Shown one piece after another: positions 53,406 through 63,863 of a DNA stretch of 64,000 nt. How positions within the stretch are numbered: the stretch's first letter is position 1; each line of letters begins with the position of its first letter. The notes below the pieces were generated by a model, which was given only the letters and a program-made list of their open reading frames with translations, ran no database searches and was not told the origin of the DNA. The position numbers and the translations under genes were made by a program. This DNA is from Microbispora amethystogenes (GTDB lineage Bacteria > Actinomycetota > Actinomycetes > Streptosporangiales > Streptosporangiaceae): contig NZ_BOOB01000003.1 in assembly GCF_016863015.1 (NCBI RefSeq), positions 310,001 to 374,000 of the forward strand, written 5' to 3'.

Positions 53406-53975
53406 TCAGCCCGGCGTGGGCGGTGCGCCCGTGGGCAGCGGGGTCGGCGAGCGGGTGGGCGAGGGTGCGGGCGACGGCTCCGGCACTCCGGGCCAGGGGG
53501 AGTAGGTCGCCCTCCACTCGCCCGGCGGGAGGATCGGCACGTTCACCCGCGTCTCGCCCGCGTTCTGGAAGCGGAACGTCATGGGGATCGCGGTGCCGGC
53601 GGTCAGCGGGCGGGTGAGGCCGGCGAGCAGCACCTGGGGGAACGCCGTGCCGCCGACGTACTTCCCGCCGGGCACCTCCAGGCCGCCGGCCGGCAGGCGG
53701 GCCTCCCGGAAGACGCCGCCGGTGTCCACCGACACGAGCCGGTCGGAGCGCCCGCTCTCGTTCAGCAGCGTCAGGTACATCGGCATGTCGGCGCCGGGCG
53801 CGGCCGGTGTCTGCGGGCCGATGACGAACGCGTTGCGGAGCAGCACACCGGGCAGGTTCGCGTTCGCCCCCTCGTTCTGCGGGATCGTCTGGGTGTACCA
53901 GTCCTGCTTGATGTCGGAGCAGGCGGCGGTCAGGGCCGCGGCCCCGACGAGAAGAGCTGCCAGGAACTTACGCAT
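53406..53975 (-). CDS. Putative lipoprotein, PCu(A)C/DUF461-like
   Basis: A 189-residue protein with a signal peptide and lipobox LTAAC, so Cys19 should be lipidated. The mature part has 'NAFVIGPQTPAAPGADMPMYLTLLNESGRSDRLVSVDT' and 'AGTAIPMTFRFQNAGETRVNVPI', which resembles the DUF461/PCu(A)C copper-chaperone fold. The methionine and histidine ligands of a true PCu(A)C are not evident, so copper binding is doubtful. The C-terminus is Pro/Ser-rich. The ATG at 53975 is the start. Confidence 0.72.
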   Translation of the reverse strand: MRKFLAALLVGAAALTAACSDIKQDWYTQTIPQNEGANANLPGVLLRNAFVIGPQTPAAPGADMPMYLTLLNESGRSDRLVSVDTGGVFREARLPAGGLEVPGGKYVGGTAFPQVLLAGLTRPLTAGTAIPMTFRFQNAGETRVNVPILPPGEWRATYSPWPGVPEPSPAPSPTRSPTPLPTGAPPTPG

Positions 53976-54069
53976 GTCGACCTCGGCTCGCTCGCGGAGC
54001 GTCTTTCGCCCTCGGTACCCGAAATCGCGCCCCCTACCTCCCGAAACACCCCACTCTCCGGCAGGGCGC

Positions 54070-54342
54070 TCAGAAGCGGTAGGCGTCCCGGCGGTGCCTG
54101 ATCGCCTGGACGGTCACCGTGCGCTGGTCCTCGTCGATGCGGTAGACCACGCGGTACGTCCCGCGCCGGGCGACGTGCAGGCCCTCGTATGGCTCCTGCA
54201 AGGGCTTGCCCACTCGCCACGGCTCTCGGGCTATGGCACCGGTGATGAGTTCCCACGCCGCGGCGGCCACTTCCTCCGGAAGACCCGCGGCGAGAGCCCG
54301 ACGGGCCGGTGGAGTGAGCAGGACGTTGTATCGGTCGCTCAC
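54070..54342 (-). CDS. RelE/ParE-family toxin
   Basis: A 90-residue RelE-type toxin, which in other bacteria cleaves mRNA on the ribosome. The C-terminal 'YRVVYRIDEDQRTVTVQAIRHRRDAYRF' block, with the conserved Arg/Tyr pattern, is typical. The start overlaps the stop of the antitoxin gene by 4 bp (ATGA). The pair forms a type II toxin-antitoxin system in the usual order antitoxin then toxin. Confidence 0.9.
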   Translation of the reverse strand: MSDRYNVLLTPPARRALAAGLPEEVAAAAWELITGAIAREPWRVGKPLQEPYEGLHVARRGTYRVVYRIDEDQRTVTVQAIRHRRDAYRF

Positions 54343-54626
54343 GCGCTCGCCCGGCCGAGGCGGGCCGCGAGGACGGCGGCCATCTCTTCCTCGGTCGTCA
54401 CATCGCCTCGCGCCTCAGCGGCCTTCGCCTCGACCAGGTCAGCGCGAATCTGGGGGTCGGCGAGGATCTCCAGGGTCTCCTGCAAAGACTCCCATTCGGC
54501 CACGGACACGATCATCGCGTGCGGTCTGCCGTTCCTGGTGAGGGTGAAGTGGTCGTGTTCCCGGGCCGCCCGATCGGCCAGTTCGGTCAGCCGGTCCTTC
54601 GCTTCACTGATCGGGATTATCTCCAT
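54339..54626 (-). CDS. Phd/YefM-family antitoxin
   Basis: A 95-residue antitoxin of the Phd/YefM type, which binds DNA as a dimer and neutralises the RelE toxin. The N-terminal 'ISEAKDRLTELADRAAREHDHFTLTRNGRPHAMIVSVAEWESL' (in sections) is the family signature; the acidic C-terminal part would contact the toxin. The ATG at 54626 has no Shine-Dalgarno. A TAGCAT element 6 nt upstream suggests a leaderless message. Confidence 0.92.
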   Translation of the reverse strand: MEIIPISEAKDRLTELADRAAREHDHFTLTRNGRPHAMIVSVAEWESLQETLEILADPQIRADLVEAKAAEARGDVTTEEEMAAVLAARLGRASA

Positions 54627-54632
54627 AGGGCG

Positions 54633-54674
54633 ATGCTAGCGCTTGGCCGAAATCCTGGCCAGAATAAGGGCCAA
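54633..54674 (-). promoter_or_regulatory. Toxin-antitoxin promoter with TTGGCC inverted repeat
   Basis: Read on the minus strand, TAGCAT (54633-54638) fits a TANNNT -10 box, 6 nt from the antitoxin ATG. Upstream, TTGGCC (54643-54648 on the plus strand) and GGCCAA (54669-54674) form an inverted repeat 20 nt apart, with a further GGCC between them. This fits the autoregulatory operator expected for a Phd-type antitoxin. Confidence 0.6.
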
Positions 54675-54742
54675 ACCTCCAATGCGGAGACCGGTGACCC
54701 GGTGTCCCCCGCCGGGGGTGGAGCGGCGGCGGGGGAGGGCGG

Positions 54743-56415
<1,673 letters not shown>

Positions 56416-56419
<4 letters not shown>

Positions 56420-57333
56420 CCACCCCTCAGAGCGCGAAGGAAGAAGGCGACGTTGGCCGGGCGCTCGGCGAGGCGGCGCATGAAGTAGCCGTACCAGTCG
56501 TCGCCGTAGGGGACGTAGACGCGCACCCGCGACCCGGCCGCGGCGAGCGCCGCCTGCCGGTCGGCCCGGATGCCGTAGAGCATCTGGAACTCGTAGTCGT
56601 CCGGGCCGCGCCCGGCGCTCACCGCGAGCGACTCGGCGATCGCCATCAGCCGGTCGTCGTGCGTGGCCACCATGGGATAACCGCTGCCCGCCATGAGCAC
56701 CCGCAGGCACCGCACGTACGCGCGGTCCACGTCGGCCCTGCGCTGGTGGGCCACGGAGGCGGGCTCGGCGTAGGCGCCCTTCACCAGGCGCACCCGCGAC
56801 CCGGCGAGGTCGCGGCAGTCGGCCTCGCTGCGGAACAGGTAGGCCTGGATCGCGACGCCCGTCTCCGGGAAGTCCTCCCGCAGCGCGCGCAGCGCGCCGA
56901 GCGTCGCGTCGACGGTGGTGTGGTCCTCCATGTCCAGGGTGACGGTGGAGCCGCACTCCCGCGCCGTGGCGCAGATCTGCCGCGCGTTCTCCAGGGCCAG
57001 GCCCGGATCGAGGGCCTGCCCGACGGCCGACAGCTTGACCGACGCCTCGGCCCGGTCGCCGAGGCCGAGCGGCCGCAGCGCCTCCAGCAACGAGACGTAC
57101 GCCTTGGCGGCGGCGACGGCGGCCCCGGAGTCGCGGACCTCCTCGCCCAGATGGTCGATGGTGACGGAGAGCCCCGAGCCGGTCAGGCGGCGTGCCGCCT
57201 CGACGGCGTCCGCGGCTGACTCTCCCGCCACGAAGCGGTCGACGACCTTGCGCGTGAGCGGGAAGCCCGACACGGCCCGGCGGGCGAGCGGGCTGCGCGA
57301 GCCCGCGAGAAGCAGGGAACCGAGCATGGTCAC
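56416..57333 (-). CDS. Proline dehydrogenase
   Basis: Proline dehydrogenase (EC 1.5.5.2), 305 residues, an FAD-dependent TIM barrel that oxidises proline and passes electrons to the quinone pool. The flavin and substrate elements are visible: 'RVRLVKGAYAEP', 'VATHDDRLM', 'EFQMLYGI' and the C-terminal 'RVYVPYGDDWYGYFMRRLAERP', all family hallmarks. It is a monofunctional enzyme, as usual in Gram-positives. It is first in the operon with pruA. The start is at or just inside 57333; ATG 57327 is the alternative. Confidence 0.94.
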
Positions 57334-57379
57334 AGGCTAAATCCGCACGTCACCAAAGTTCCACGGACATCCGCCACAG

Positions 57380-57395
57380 CATTTTTGGACAAATG
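57380..57395. promoter_or_regulatory. CATTT-N6-AAATG dyad overlapping the PucR start
   Basis: CATTT (57380-57384) and AAATG (57391-57395) form a perfect 5-bp inverted repeat. The second arm includes the ATG of the PucR gene at 57393 and lies in the divergent region with the proline dehydrogenase gene. A short operator for autoregulation is possible. Confidence 0.4.
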
Positions 57396-58640
57396 CACAA
57401 CAATGTCAGTATGCAAGACATCGTCGATGAGATCTCGCGGCTGCTCGGCGCGTCGGTGACGCTCGAGGACCGATCGTTCAACCTCCTGGCGTACGGCGCG
57501 CAGAGCGGGGACATCGACAGCGTCCGGCAGGAGTCGATCCTGCGCAGGCGCGCGTCCGACGAGGTGCGGGCCCACTTCGAGGCGTACGGCATCGCCACCG
57601 CGACCGGGCCGGTGCGGATCCCCGGGCTGCCCGGTGTGCTCGGCCGGGTGTGCGTGCCGCTGCGGCACGACGGGGTGACGTACGGATACCTGTGGGCGCT
57701 GGAGTCGGGAGATCTCACCGACGAGCGACTGGCCGCCGCCGGGCCCCTGGTCGGCCGGGTGGCCGCGCTGCTGGCCACGCAGGCCCGGGGCCGGTACGCC
57801 CCGCTGCGCCAGTTCTTCTCCGCCGACCCGGCGGCCCGCGCCGCCGCCGGGGTGGTGGCCGACGGACCGGTGACGGCCGTCGCGGTCCGGACTCCGGCGC
57901 AGGAGGGGGCCCTGCCGCCCACCCTGCCGCGGACGCTGCCCCGCGGCGTGCTCGCCGACCCCGACGTCACCGAGCCCGGACCAGGTGCGCCCGGATCAGG
58001 CTGGCTGGGATCGGGTGTGCCGGAGATGGGCGGGGTGGGAACGGGCGAACCCGGGCCGGCCGCGCCAGGCTCAGGCGTGTCAGGGTCGTCTGGGCCGGAG
58101 ACGGGTGATGCGGGGCCGGCTGCGCCAGGGCTGGGCGTGCAGGGGGTGGGCGGCGGGATCCTCGCGATCCTCGCGCCGGCCGCGCAGGCGGCCCGGGTCG
58201 CGGGGCTGCTGCACGGCCTGTACGGTCTCGCCGCCGGGATCGGAGGCCCCCGAGACGACCCCCGCGACGCGTGGGAGAGCTGGCGCGAGGCGCTGCTGGC
58301 CCTCCGGGTGGCCGAACACGCCGAGCGGCACGCCCCGGTCGCCGACTGGGCCACGCTCGGCGTCTACCGGCTGCTGGTCCGGCTGTCCCCGCGCGACCTC
58401 GCCGGTCTCGCCGCAGAGTCGGCCGCGCTCACGCCCCGGATCGCGGCGAGCGTCGAGGCGTACCTCGACCACGCGGGCCACGCCGGCGAGACGGCGGCGG
58501 CGCTCGGCGTGCACCGGCAGACGCTGTACTACCGGCTCGACAAGGCGGGCCACCTCACCGGGCTCGACCTGGCCGACGGGGAGGACCGTCTGCTGCTCCA
58601 CCTGTCGCTGAAGGCGGCGGCCCTCCTCGGCGGCGCCTGA
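57393..58640 (+). CDS. PucR/CdaR-family regulator of proline catabolism
   Basis: A 415-residue PucR-type activator. The N-terminal part is 'LLGASVTLEDRSFNLLAYGAQSGDIDSVRQESILRRRAS', a sensory domain. The C-terminus has the PucR helix-turn-helix: AAALGVHRQTLYYRLDKAGHLTGLDL. A Gly/Pro-rich insert lies at about residues 195-250. Its start (ATG 57393, or the in-frame ATG 57411) is 60 bp from the divergent proline dehydrogenase gene; PucR proteins of this type, such as PutR of Streptomyces, activate proline dehydrogenase and P5C dehydrogenase genes. Activation by proline is therefore likely here (inference). Confidence 0.88.
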   Translation: MHNNVSMQDIVDEISRLLGASVTLEDRSFNLLAYGAQSGDIDSVRQESILRRRASDEVRAHFEAYGIATATGPVRIPGLPGVLGRVCVPLRHDGVTYGYLWALESGDLTDERLAAAGPLVGRVAALLATQARGRYAPLRQFFSADPAARAAAGVVADGPVTAVAVRTPAQEGALPPTLPRTLPRGVLADPDVTEPGPGAPGSGWLGSGVPEMGGVGTGEPGPAAPGSGVSGSSGPETGDAGPAAPGLGVQGVGGGILAILAPAAQAARVAGLLHGLYGLAAGIGGPRDDPRDAWESWREALLALRVAEHAERHAPVADWATLGVYRLLVRLSPRDLAGLAAESAALTPRIAASVEAYLDHAGHAGETAAALGVHRQTLYYRLDKAGHLTGLDLADGEDRLLLHLSLKAAALLGGA

Positions 58641-58663
58641 CCCGCCCGCACCACGCGGGCGGG
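58641..58663. terminator. Hairpin terminator after the PucR gene
   Basis: A perfect 9-bp GC stem (58641-58649 and 58655-58663) with a 5-nt loop starts immediately after the PucR stop codon, between convergent genes. Confidence 0.7.
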
Positions 58664-58684
58664 GCGGTGGTCAGCGCCGGGTGG

Positions 58685-59944
58685 TCAGCGCTGTGCGGTC
58701 CGGTAGACGCGCAGCCAGTCGACGAACAGGGTCCCGTCACAGGTCGTCGAGCCCTCGCAGACGTTGCGCAGCGACAGACCCATGCGCTGGGCGGGGACGC
58801 GTCCGGTGTAGTCCCAGACGCGGGCGCCGTCCAGCCAGACGCTCACCCGGTCGGGCAGCCAGTCGACGGCGACCGTGTGCCAGCGCGTGAAGTCGGCCCG
58901 CAGCGCGCCGTGGGTGCGGTCTCCGCTTTCCGTACTGACGAAGGCGTTCGCCGTCTGCCGGTCCGGGTCGCCGATCGCGGCCAGGCCGATCTCCGCGCCG
59001 CCGCCGCTTCCCGGCCGCAACGACACCACGGGGGTGCCCGAGCCCTTGGAGGCACCCAGGCGGACCTCCCAGCGGCCGTACTGCTGGGTGAGTTTGCCGG
59101 TCAGACCGGTCCCGCCGGTGAGGCGCAGCGTCCCGCCGCCGATGCCGCCCGCTCCGCGCGAGCCGGTCGCCGTCCAACTGGACGGGTCGAGCTGGTCGCC
59201 GAAGTCCTCGGTGAGGACCGGGCCGCTCCAGCCGGCCGCCGTGCCGTTCCCGGCGCTCCGGCTCCCGTTGCTCCCCGCCGGCCGATCGGTGATCACGGGG
59301 TTGCCGGGGACGTCCTGCGGCTGGACGATGTCCACCTGCCGGGGGCCGGTTCTGGCCGGCGCGGAGAGGCGCATCGGCGGATCGGTCTCCTCCCCGGTCT
59401 CGCCCGAGGTCTCGTCCGTGCTCTTGTTCGCGGACTTGCCGGTGCTCTTTCCGGTGCCGGTGCCGGTGCCGCTGTTCCGGGCGCCCGGCGCGGCCGAGGG
59501 CGGGGGCGTCGCCCGCTGGACGAGCGACGGGCGCGGCGCCGGCCCGGACGAGGGGGCGGGACCGGGCTCGGGGGCGCCGATGCCGACCGGCTCGTCCGTG
59601 ATCTTCTCGGCGGCCGTCTCCGCGGTCTCGTCGCCGATTTCGTGTACGGAGCGTCCGTCGGCCTCCGCCGACACGGCGGAGGTTCTGGAGGTTCCCTTGG
59701 AGGTCCTGTCGCCCGTGGACGCCTGGCCATCGGATTCGGCGTCGCCGGGGACGGAGGTCCGGGTCGCGCCCGCTCCGGCAGCGTTGGGCGCGGAGCCGGG
59801 AAGGTCGGGGGAGGAGGCGGGGGGCCGCACCGCGGACTCACCGCCCGCGTTGAACACCTTCGTGGAGTCCCCGCTCGAACATGCGGTGGCGGCGACGATG
59901 AGCATCGCCGCCGCCACGGCTGAACCAGGTCCATGAAGTGACAT
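58685..59944 (-). CDS. Lipoprotein with a GH16-like concanavalin fold, catalytic motif degenerate
   Basis: A 419-residue exported lipoprotein. A signal peptide with lipobox-like ATAC leads to a Ser/Thr/Pro-rich linker up to about residue 235. The C-terminal part has a GH16-style jelly-roll (YGRWEVRLGASKGSGTPVVSLRPG, ADFTRWHTVAVDWLPDRVSVWLDGARVWDYTG, DWLRVYR, in sections). The GH16 catalytic ExDxxE is represented by 'AEIGLAAIG', which keeps only the first acidic residue. It is therefore probably a carbohydrate-binding protein and not a glycanase. The ATG at 59944 lies downstream of a TATAAA element. Confidence 0.82.
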   Translation of the reverse strand: MSLHGPGSAVAAAMLIVAATACSSGDSTKVFNAGGESAVRPPASSPDLPGSAPNAAGAGATRTSVPGDAESDGQASTGDRTSKGTSRTSAVSAEADGRSVHEIGDETAETAAEKITDEPVGIGAPEPGPAPSSGPAPRPSLVQRATPPPSAAPGARNSGTGTGTGKSTGKSANKSTDETSGETGEETDPPMRLSAPARTGPRQVDIVQPQDVPGNPVITDRPAGSNGSRSAGNGTAAGWSGPVLTEDFGDQLDPSSWTATGSRGAGGIGGGTLRLTGGTGLTGKLTQQYGRWEVRLGASKGSGTPVVSLRPGSGGGAEIGLAAIGDPDRQTANAFVSTESGDRTHGALRADFTRWHTVAVDWLPDRVSVWLDGARVWDYTGRVPAQRMGLSLRNVCEGSTTCDGTLFVDWLRVYRTAQR

Positions 59945-59971
59945 GAGCCGAGTTAACCACAGGAATTGACA

Positions 59972-59977
59972 TTTATA
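59972..59977 (-). promoter_or_regulatory. Possible -10 element of the GH16-like gene
   Basis: TATAAA on the minus strand, 27 nt ahead of the ATG at 59944 in a locally AT-rich gap between the two genes. No good -35 hexamer is seen. Confidence 0.35.
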
Positions 59978-60008
59978 ACGAGGTGGAACTGGTAATGCCG
60001 CTTGTCGC

Positions 60009-61061
60009 TCAGGCGCACGTCTTCTCGTATACGCGGAGCAGTTCCATGCTGATGCGCTCGACCGAATAGCGGGAACGGGCGCGGTCGGCCGCCGCGTACC
60101 CGATGGCCGTGCGCAGCGTGGCGTCGCCGAGCAGGCGGCGGATGCGGTGGGCGATCTCCAGCGGGCGGTCGGGCCGGGTCAGGAACCCGGTCACGCCGTC
60201 CACCACCGAGTCGAGGTGGGCTCCGGACGCCGAGGCGATGACGGGGATGCCGCACGCCATGGCCTCCAGGGCCGCCGTGCCCGTGGGGACGGTCGGCGGC
60301 AGCGACAGCACCAGGTCGGCGCTCCGCATGAGCTTGGGCATCGCCGTGTGCGGGACCATGCCGAGCATCTGCACGCGGTCGGCCACGCCGTGCTCGCCCG
60401 CGACGGCCCGCAGCCGCTCGATGCTCGGGTCGTCGCCGCCGGCGATCACCAGTTCGGCCTCGGGGACGGCCCGCAGCGCGTGCACCGCGTACTCCGCTCC
60501 CACGTGACCCACATGCAGCAGGCGGGGCCGCTCGCCCCGGGGGAAGGCCGGGCCCTGGCGGCGGAAGCGCTCGACGTCGATGCCGTGGGGGACCACCGAG
60601 ATGTTGCGTCGGGGCACGCCCATCCGGATCAGCTCGGACTCCTCGTCGGCGCACGCGGCGATGACGGCCCTGGCCCGGCGGCCGATCGCGCACTCCAGCC
60701 GGCGCACCGGCGCGGGGGTCCGGCTCTCGTCGTAGTGGCTGTGGAAGGTCTGGGTGACCGGCACGTCCAGGCCCTCAGAGCCCGCGATCGCGGCCAGGCC
60801 GCTCGACCACGAGTACGCGTGGATGATGTCCGGCCGGTGTTCCCTCCACCGCTGGGCCAGCCCGGCGCTGAAGTCGGGGATGTAGGGGAGGAGGTCGCTC
60901 TCCGACAACTCCACGTCGGGTCCGGCGGGCACGTGCTCGACGCCGTCGCCCTTCGTCTTCGACCGCGTGTAGACGGTCACCCGGTGGCCCCTGGCCAGCT
61001 CACGCGCGATGGCGGGCGTGTCGGGCGTAAGTTCGTGGGCGGAGACGATCGCGATATCCAT
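60009..61061 (-). CDS. Glycosyltransferase family 4
   Basis: A 350-residue GT-B glycosyltransferase of family 4. The N-terminal acceptor half starts 'MDIAIVSAHELTPDTPAIARELARGHRVTVYTRS', a near-surface GT4 signature. The C-terminal donor-binding half has the family E-x7-E-like block (ALEAMACGIPVIASASGAHLDSVVDG) and the 'HVGHVGAEYAVHALRAVPEAELVIAGGDDPSI' strand. The donor and acceptor are unknown. The ATG at 61061 follows GAGG with a 6-nt gap; the ATG at 61115 is a longer alternative. The AT-rich 61062-61211 gap probably holds its promoter. Confidence 0.88.
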   Translation of the reverse strand: MDIAIVSAHELTPDTPAIARELARGHRVTVYTRSKTKGDGVEHVPAGPDVELSESDLLPYIPDFSAGLAQRWREHRPDIIHAYSWSSGLAAIAGSEGLDVPVTQTFHSHYDESRTPAPVRRLECAIGRRARAVIAACADEESELIRMGVPRRNISVVPHGIDVERFRRQGPAFPRGERPRLLHVGHVGAEYAVHALRAVPEAELVIAGGDDPSIERLRAVAGEHGVADRVQMLGMVPHTAMPKLMRSADLVLSLPPTVPTGTAALEAMACGIPVIASASGAHLDSVVDGVTGFLTRPDRPLEIAHRIRRLLGDATLRTAIGYAAADRARSRYSVERISMELLRVYEKTCA

Positions 61062-61211
61062 GGCACACCTCAAGACAGGAAGGCGCTTGAAAAGGTGTGC
61101 CTGCGTCCTAGGCACGATCGATGTAGATGATGTTTACCTTACTCCGATTCGCGCTAAACACCTAATCGGGAAAAATCATGCGATCCACCGCGGCGCGGGG
61201 GCGTCCCCGAC

Positions 61212-63017
61212 TCAGCGGGATCGGCGCAGCGTGAGCACGGTGATCTCGTCGACGGCGTGCGTGCCGCAGAAGCCCCGGTGGTCCTCCTCGATGGCCTTGA
61301 CGACCGTGCTCGGCGGCTGGCCTGTGCAGCGGGCGAGGACCTCGGTGAGCCGATCCTCGCCGTAGTTGTCCCCGGCGGGGCTCTGCGAGCCCACCAGGCC
61401 GTCGCTGTAGAGCACCAGTGTCTCGCCGGCCGACAGCGTGAGGTCCTCGGTCGCGGGCACCGAGCCCTCCTCGAAGCCCAGCGGCACCCCGCCGCCCTCG
61501 GAGAAGCGGACGCCGCCGCCCTGCTGGACCAGCGCGGCCGGGTGGTGGCCCGCGGAGGCCAGCCGTACCTTCCGGCCCCGCACGAAGCCCGCCGCGGCCA
61601 TCACGAACATGCCCGTGTTCTGCGCGACGAGCGCGTCGCTGACCTTCCGCAGCGCCTCTCCGGGGTCGTCCTCCCACACGCTCAGCACGCGCAGCCCGTT
61701 GCGGACCATCGCGGTCACGGCCGCCGCCTCCTCACCGCGCCCGGCCGAGCTCCCGACGACGAAGCCCCAGCCGCTCTTGACCGGGAACACGTCGTAGAAC
61801 TCGCCGCCGATAGCCCGCATGCCGGAGCCGGGGTGGTAGACCGCCGCGATCTCGAAGCCGGGGATGTCGGGCAGCGTCCGGGGGAGCACCCCGGTCTGCA
61901 ACGTGTCGGCGGCCTGCGAGCGGCGCTGGAAGCCCCGCTGCGCCCGCATCGCCAGGCCGAGGTGCAGACCGGCCTCCTCCATCAGGCCGAGGTCGGCGAG
62001 ACCGAACGGAGGCCGCTCGCGCAGGCGCACCAGCGTGAGCACCCCGCGCACCTCCTCCTCGGTCCTGATCGGCACGCTGAGCAGGGAGCCCGCCCGCATC
62101 GCCTGCAGAACGCCGGCGCCGAGCAGCGAGTCGTCGCTCAGCATCTCGTGGACGACGCCGCTCTGCGTGGTCAGCACCTGCCCGACGACCGGCGCCGCGG
62201 CGGGCGGAGCCTCCTCGACCGTCCGCTGCAGCCGGCCGACCGGCTGGTCGCTCGGCCCGATGACGACCGACCTGACCGGCTCGCCGTCCCTGGAGACGTC
62301 CGCGATCACCCAGTCGGCCGTCTCCGCGGCCAGCAGCCGCGCCGCGCGCAGCAGGGCGACCGGCTCGCGCAGGCTCTCCTCGTCGAGCAGCAGCCGGGTG
62401 AGCCGCGACAGCAGTTCGTGCCGCCGCGCCGCCGCGAGAAGGTCCGTGTCGTCGGGGACGTCCGCCTCCGCCGCCGGCTCCGGAAGCTGGACCTCCACCG
62501 GCAGCACGACCCCGGCGAGCATCTCCTGCGGCTCGCCCGGCATCCGCAGGCGGCTCAGCACCAGCCGTACGTTGTGGGCGCGGCCCTGGTGCGCCAGACG
62601 GGTCGGGAACGAGACGCTGTCCTCGCCGTGCAGCACGGCGGCGAGGCGCTGGCGGAACGCCGCGCGGGCGGCCACGTCGACGAGGAGCGGGAAGGCGCGG
62701 CCGATGAGGTAGCCGGCCGGGCTGCCGAGCAGGCGGGTGGTCTCGTTGTTGATGCGGCGCACGGTGCCGCCCGTGTCCATAATGATCACGGGGATCGGCA
62801 GCGCGCGGAACACCTGGCGCAGCAGCTTCTGCTCGCGCTGACTGCCGCCGTCCCTGCGCCTGCGGCTGCGCGTCACCTCGGCCACGGCCTTGCGCAGCAG
62901 TTCCTCGGCGGTGTCCAGCTCGCGTAGCATCGCGACCGGGTCGGGATCGTCCCGCAGCGTGGCGATGCGGTCGGCGAGCCCGCTCAGCGCGCGCTCGAGC
63001 TCGGCGGTGTCGGGCAA
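61212..63017 (-). CDS. PAS-GAF-PP2C (SpoIIE/RsbU-type) phosphatase
   Basis: A 601-residue multidomain phosphatase. A coiled-coil start (LERALSGLADRIATLRDDPDPVAMLRELDTAEELL) is followed by a PAS domain (about residues 75-180). A GAF domain (about 215-370) has ETADWVIADVSRDGEPVRSVV. The C-terminal PP2C domain has the usual metal residues in 'AIGGEFYDVFP' and 'TLVLYSDGLVGSQSPAG', with a final 'AVDEITVLTLRR'. Such proteins dephosphorylate anti-anti-sigma factors (STAS) to release a sigma factor under stress. The TTG at 63017, with GAGAGGGGGG upstream, is the start. It is divergent from a GAF-ANTAR gene, with a STAS-like gene nearby. Confidence 0.9.
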   Translation of the reverse strand: MPDTAELERALSGLADRIATLRDDPDPVAMLRELDTAEELLRKAVAEVTRSRRRRDGGSQREQKLLRQVFRALPIPVIIMDTGGTVRRINNETTRLLGSPAGYLIGRAFPLLVDVAARAAFRQRLAAVLHGEDSVSFPTRLAHQGRAHNVRLVLSRLRMPGEPQEMLAGVVLPVEVQLPEPAAEADVPDDTDLLAAARRHELLSRLTRLLLDEESLREPVALLRAARLLAAETADWVIADVSRDGEPVRSVVIGPSDQPVGRLQRTVEEAPPAAAPVVGQVLTTQSGVVHEMLSDDSLLGAGVLQAMRAGSLLSVPIRTEEEVRGVLTLVRLRERPPFGLADLGLMEEAGLHLGLAMRAQRGFQRRSQAADTLQTGVLPRTLPDIPGFEIAAVYHPGSGMRAIGGEFYDVFPVKSGWGFVVGSSAGRGEEAAAVTAMVRNGLRVLSVWEDDPGEALRKVSDALVAQNTGMFVMAAAGFVRGRKVRLASAGHHPAALVQQGGGVRFSEGGGVPLGFEEGSVPATEDLTLSAGETLVLYSDGLVGSQSPAGDNYGEDRLTEVLARCTGQPPSTVVKAIEEDHRGFCGTHAVDEITVLTLRRSR

Positions 63018-63114
63018 GCTGCCCCCCTCTCTCGACGTAGACGCTACGCCAAACAACGGGTCTAATCGATCCGGCCTGGATTAACCCCGAACCTATGGGA
63101 ATGGTCTTTCTACC

Positions 63115-63825
63115 ATGGAGACAACGTCCATCCTCGCGCGTGACCTCGCGGCGCTCGGCCGTGTGACGGAAGGCACGTCCGCCGAGGGCGTCCTGCGCGG
63201 GATCACCGAAGCGGTGGCCCGGGGCGTCCCCGGCTGCGCGGGCGGCACCGCCGAGCTCTGGATGGAGGAGCGGGTGCTGCTCGCGGCCTCCCACAGCGAG
63301 CTCACCGCGCTCATCGACCGCGAGCGCGACCTGCGGGAGGGTCCGTCCAGGGAGGCGCTGACGAGCGGGCGCCCGGTGTCGATCCCGGACGTGATGCGCG
63401 AGTCGCGCTGGTCCCGCTACGCCGCCACCGCCGTACGGCACGGCGTGCGCTCGGTCCTGGTCGTGCCCATCGCGGTCGACAGCGCCGTCGCCATCATCGG
63501 CCTGTACGGCGTGCGTCCCGGCGTCTTCACCGCCGGGGGCTCGCTGATGGCCCTGCTGCGCGAGCAGGTGACGGTGGCGCTGGCCAACATCTGGGAGTTC
63601 GACGACGTGCTGACCGGCGCGGCGCAGATGCAGGAGGCGCTGGCCGGCCGCTCGGTGATCGACCAGGCCAAGGGGATCATCATGTCGAAGAGCGGCTGCT
63701 CGGCCGAGGAGGCGTTCGAGGAGCTCCGGCGGGTGTCCCAGCATCACCAGGTGAAGGTGGCCGACCTGGCCCGGCTCCTGGTCACCGAGCACCAGCAGAA
63801 GCACGGGGGAGCGGCGCCGGAGTGA
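63115..63825 (+). CDS. GAF-ANTAR antiterminator protein
   Basis: A 236-residue regulator. The GAF domain (about residues 15-150) is followed by a coiled linker and an ANTAR domain (about 170-225): 'LAGRSVIDQAKGIIMSKSGCSAEEAFEELRRVSQHHQVKVADLARLLV', seen in parts, with the typical aromatic/basic spacing. ANTAR domains bind tandem hairpins in nascent mRNA and prevent termination. The GAF part would sense a small ligand. It is divergent from the PP2C phosphatase gene, with about 97 bp between the start codons, and both may respond to the same signal. Confidence 0.9.
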   Translation: METTSILARDLAALGRVTEGTSAEGVLRGITEAVARGVPGCAGGTAELWMEERVLLAASHSELTALIDRERDLREGPSREALTSGRPVSIPDVMRESRWSRYAATAVRHGVRSVLVVPIAVDSAVAIIGLYGVRPGVFTAGGSLMALLREQVTVALANIWEFDDVLTGAAQMQEALAGRSVIDQAKGIIMSKSGCSAEEAFEELRRVSQHHQVKVADLARLLVTEHQQKHGGAAPE

Positions 63826-63863
63826 TCACCTATCCCGACGGTCGCGCGCACGGCCCCGGCGGC

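Noticed and set aside
57960-58160. Mobile-element-like low-complexity DNA in the PucR gene
   Set aside because: The Gly/Pro-rich codons stay in frame and no terminal repeats exist; it is a protein linker.
61062-61211. Iron-box-like sequence ahead of the glycosyltransferase gene
   Set aside because: The AT-rich gap contains TTAGGT-like words, but no full 19-bp palindrome of the DmdR/IdeR type, so I do not claim a metal operator.
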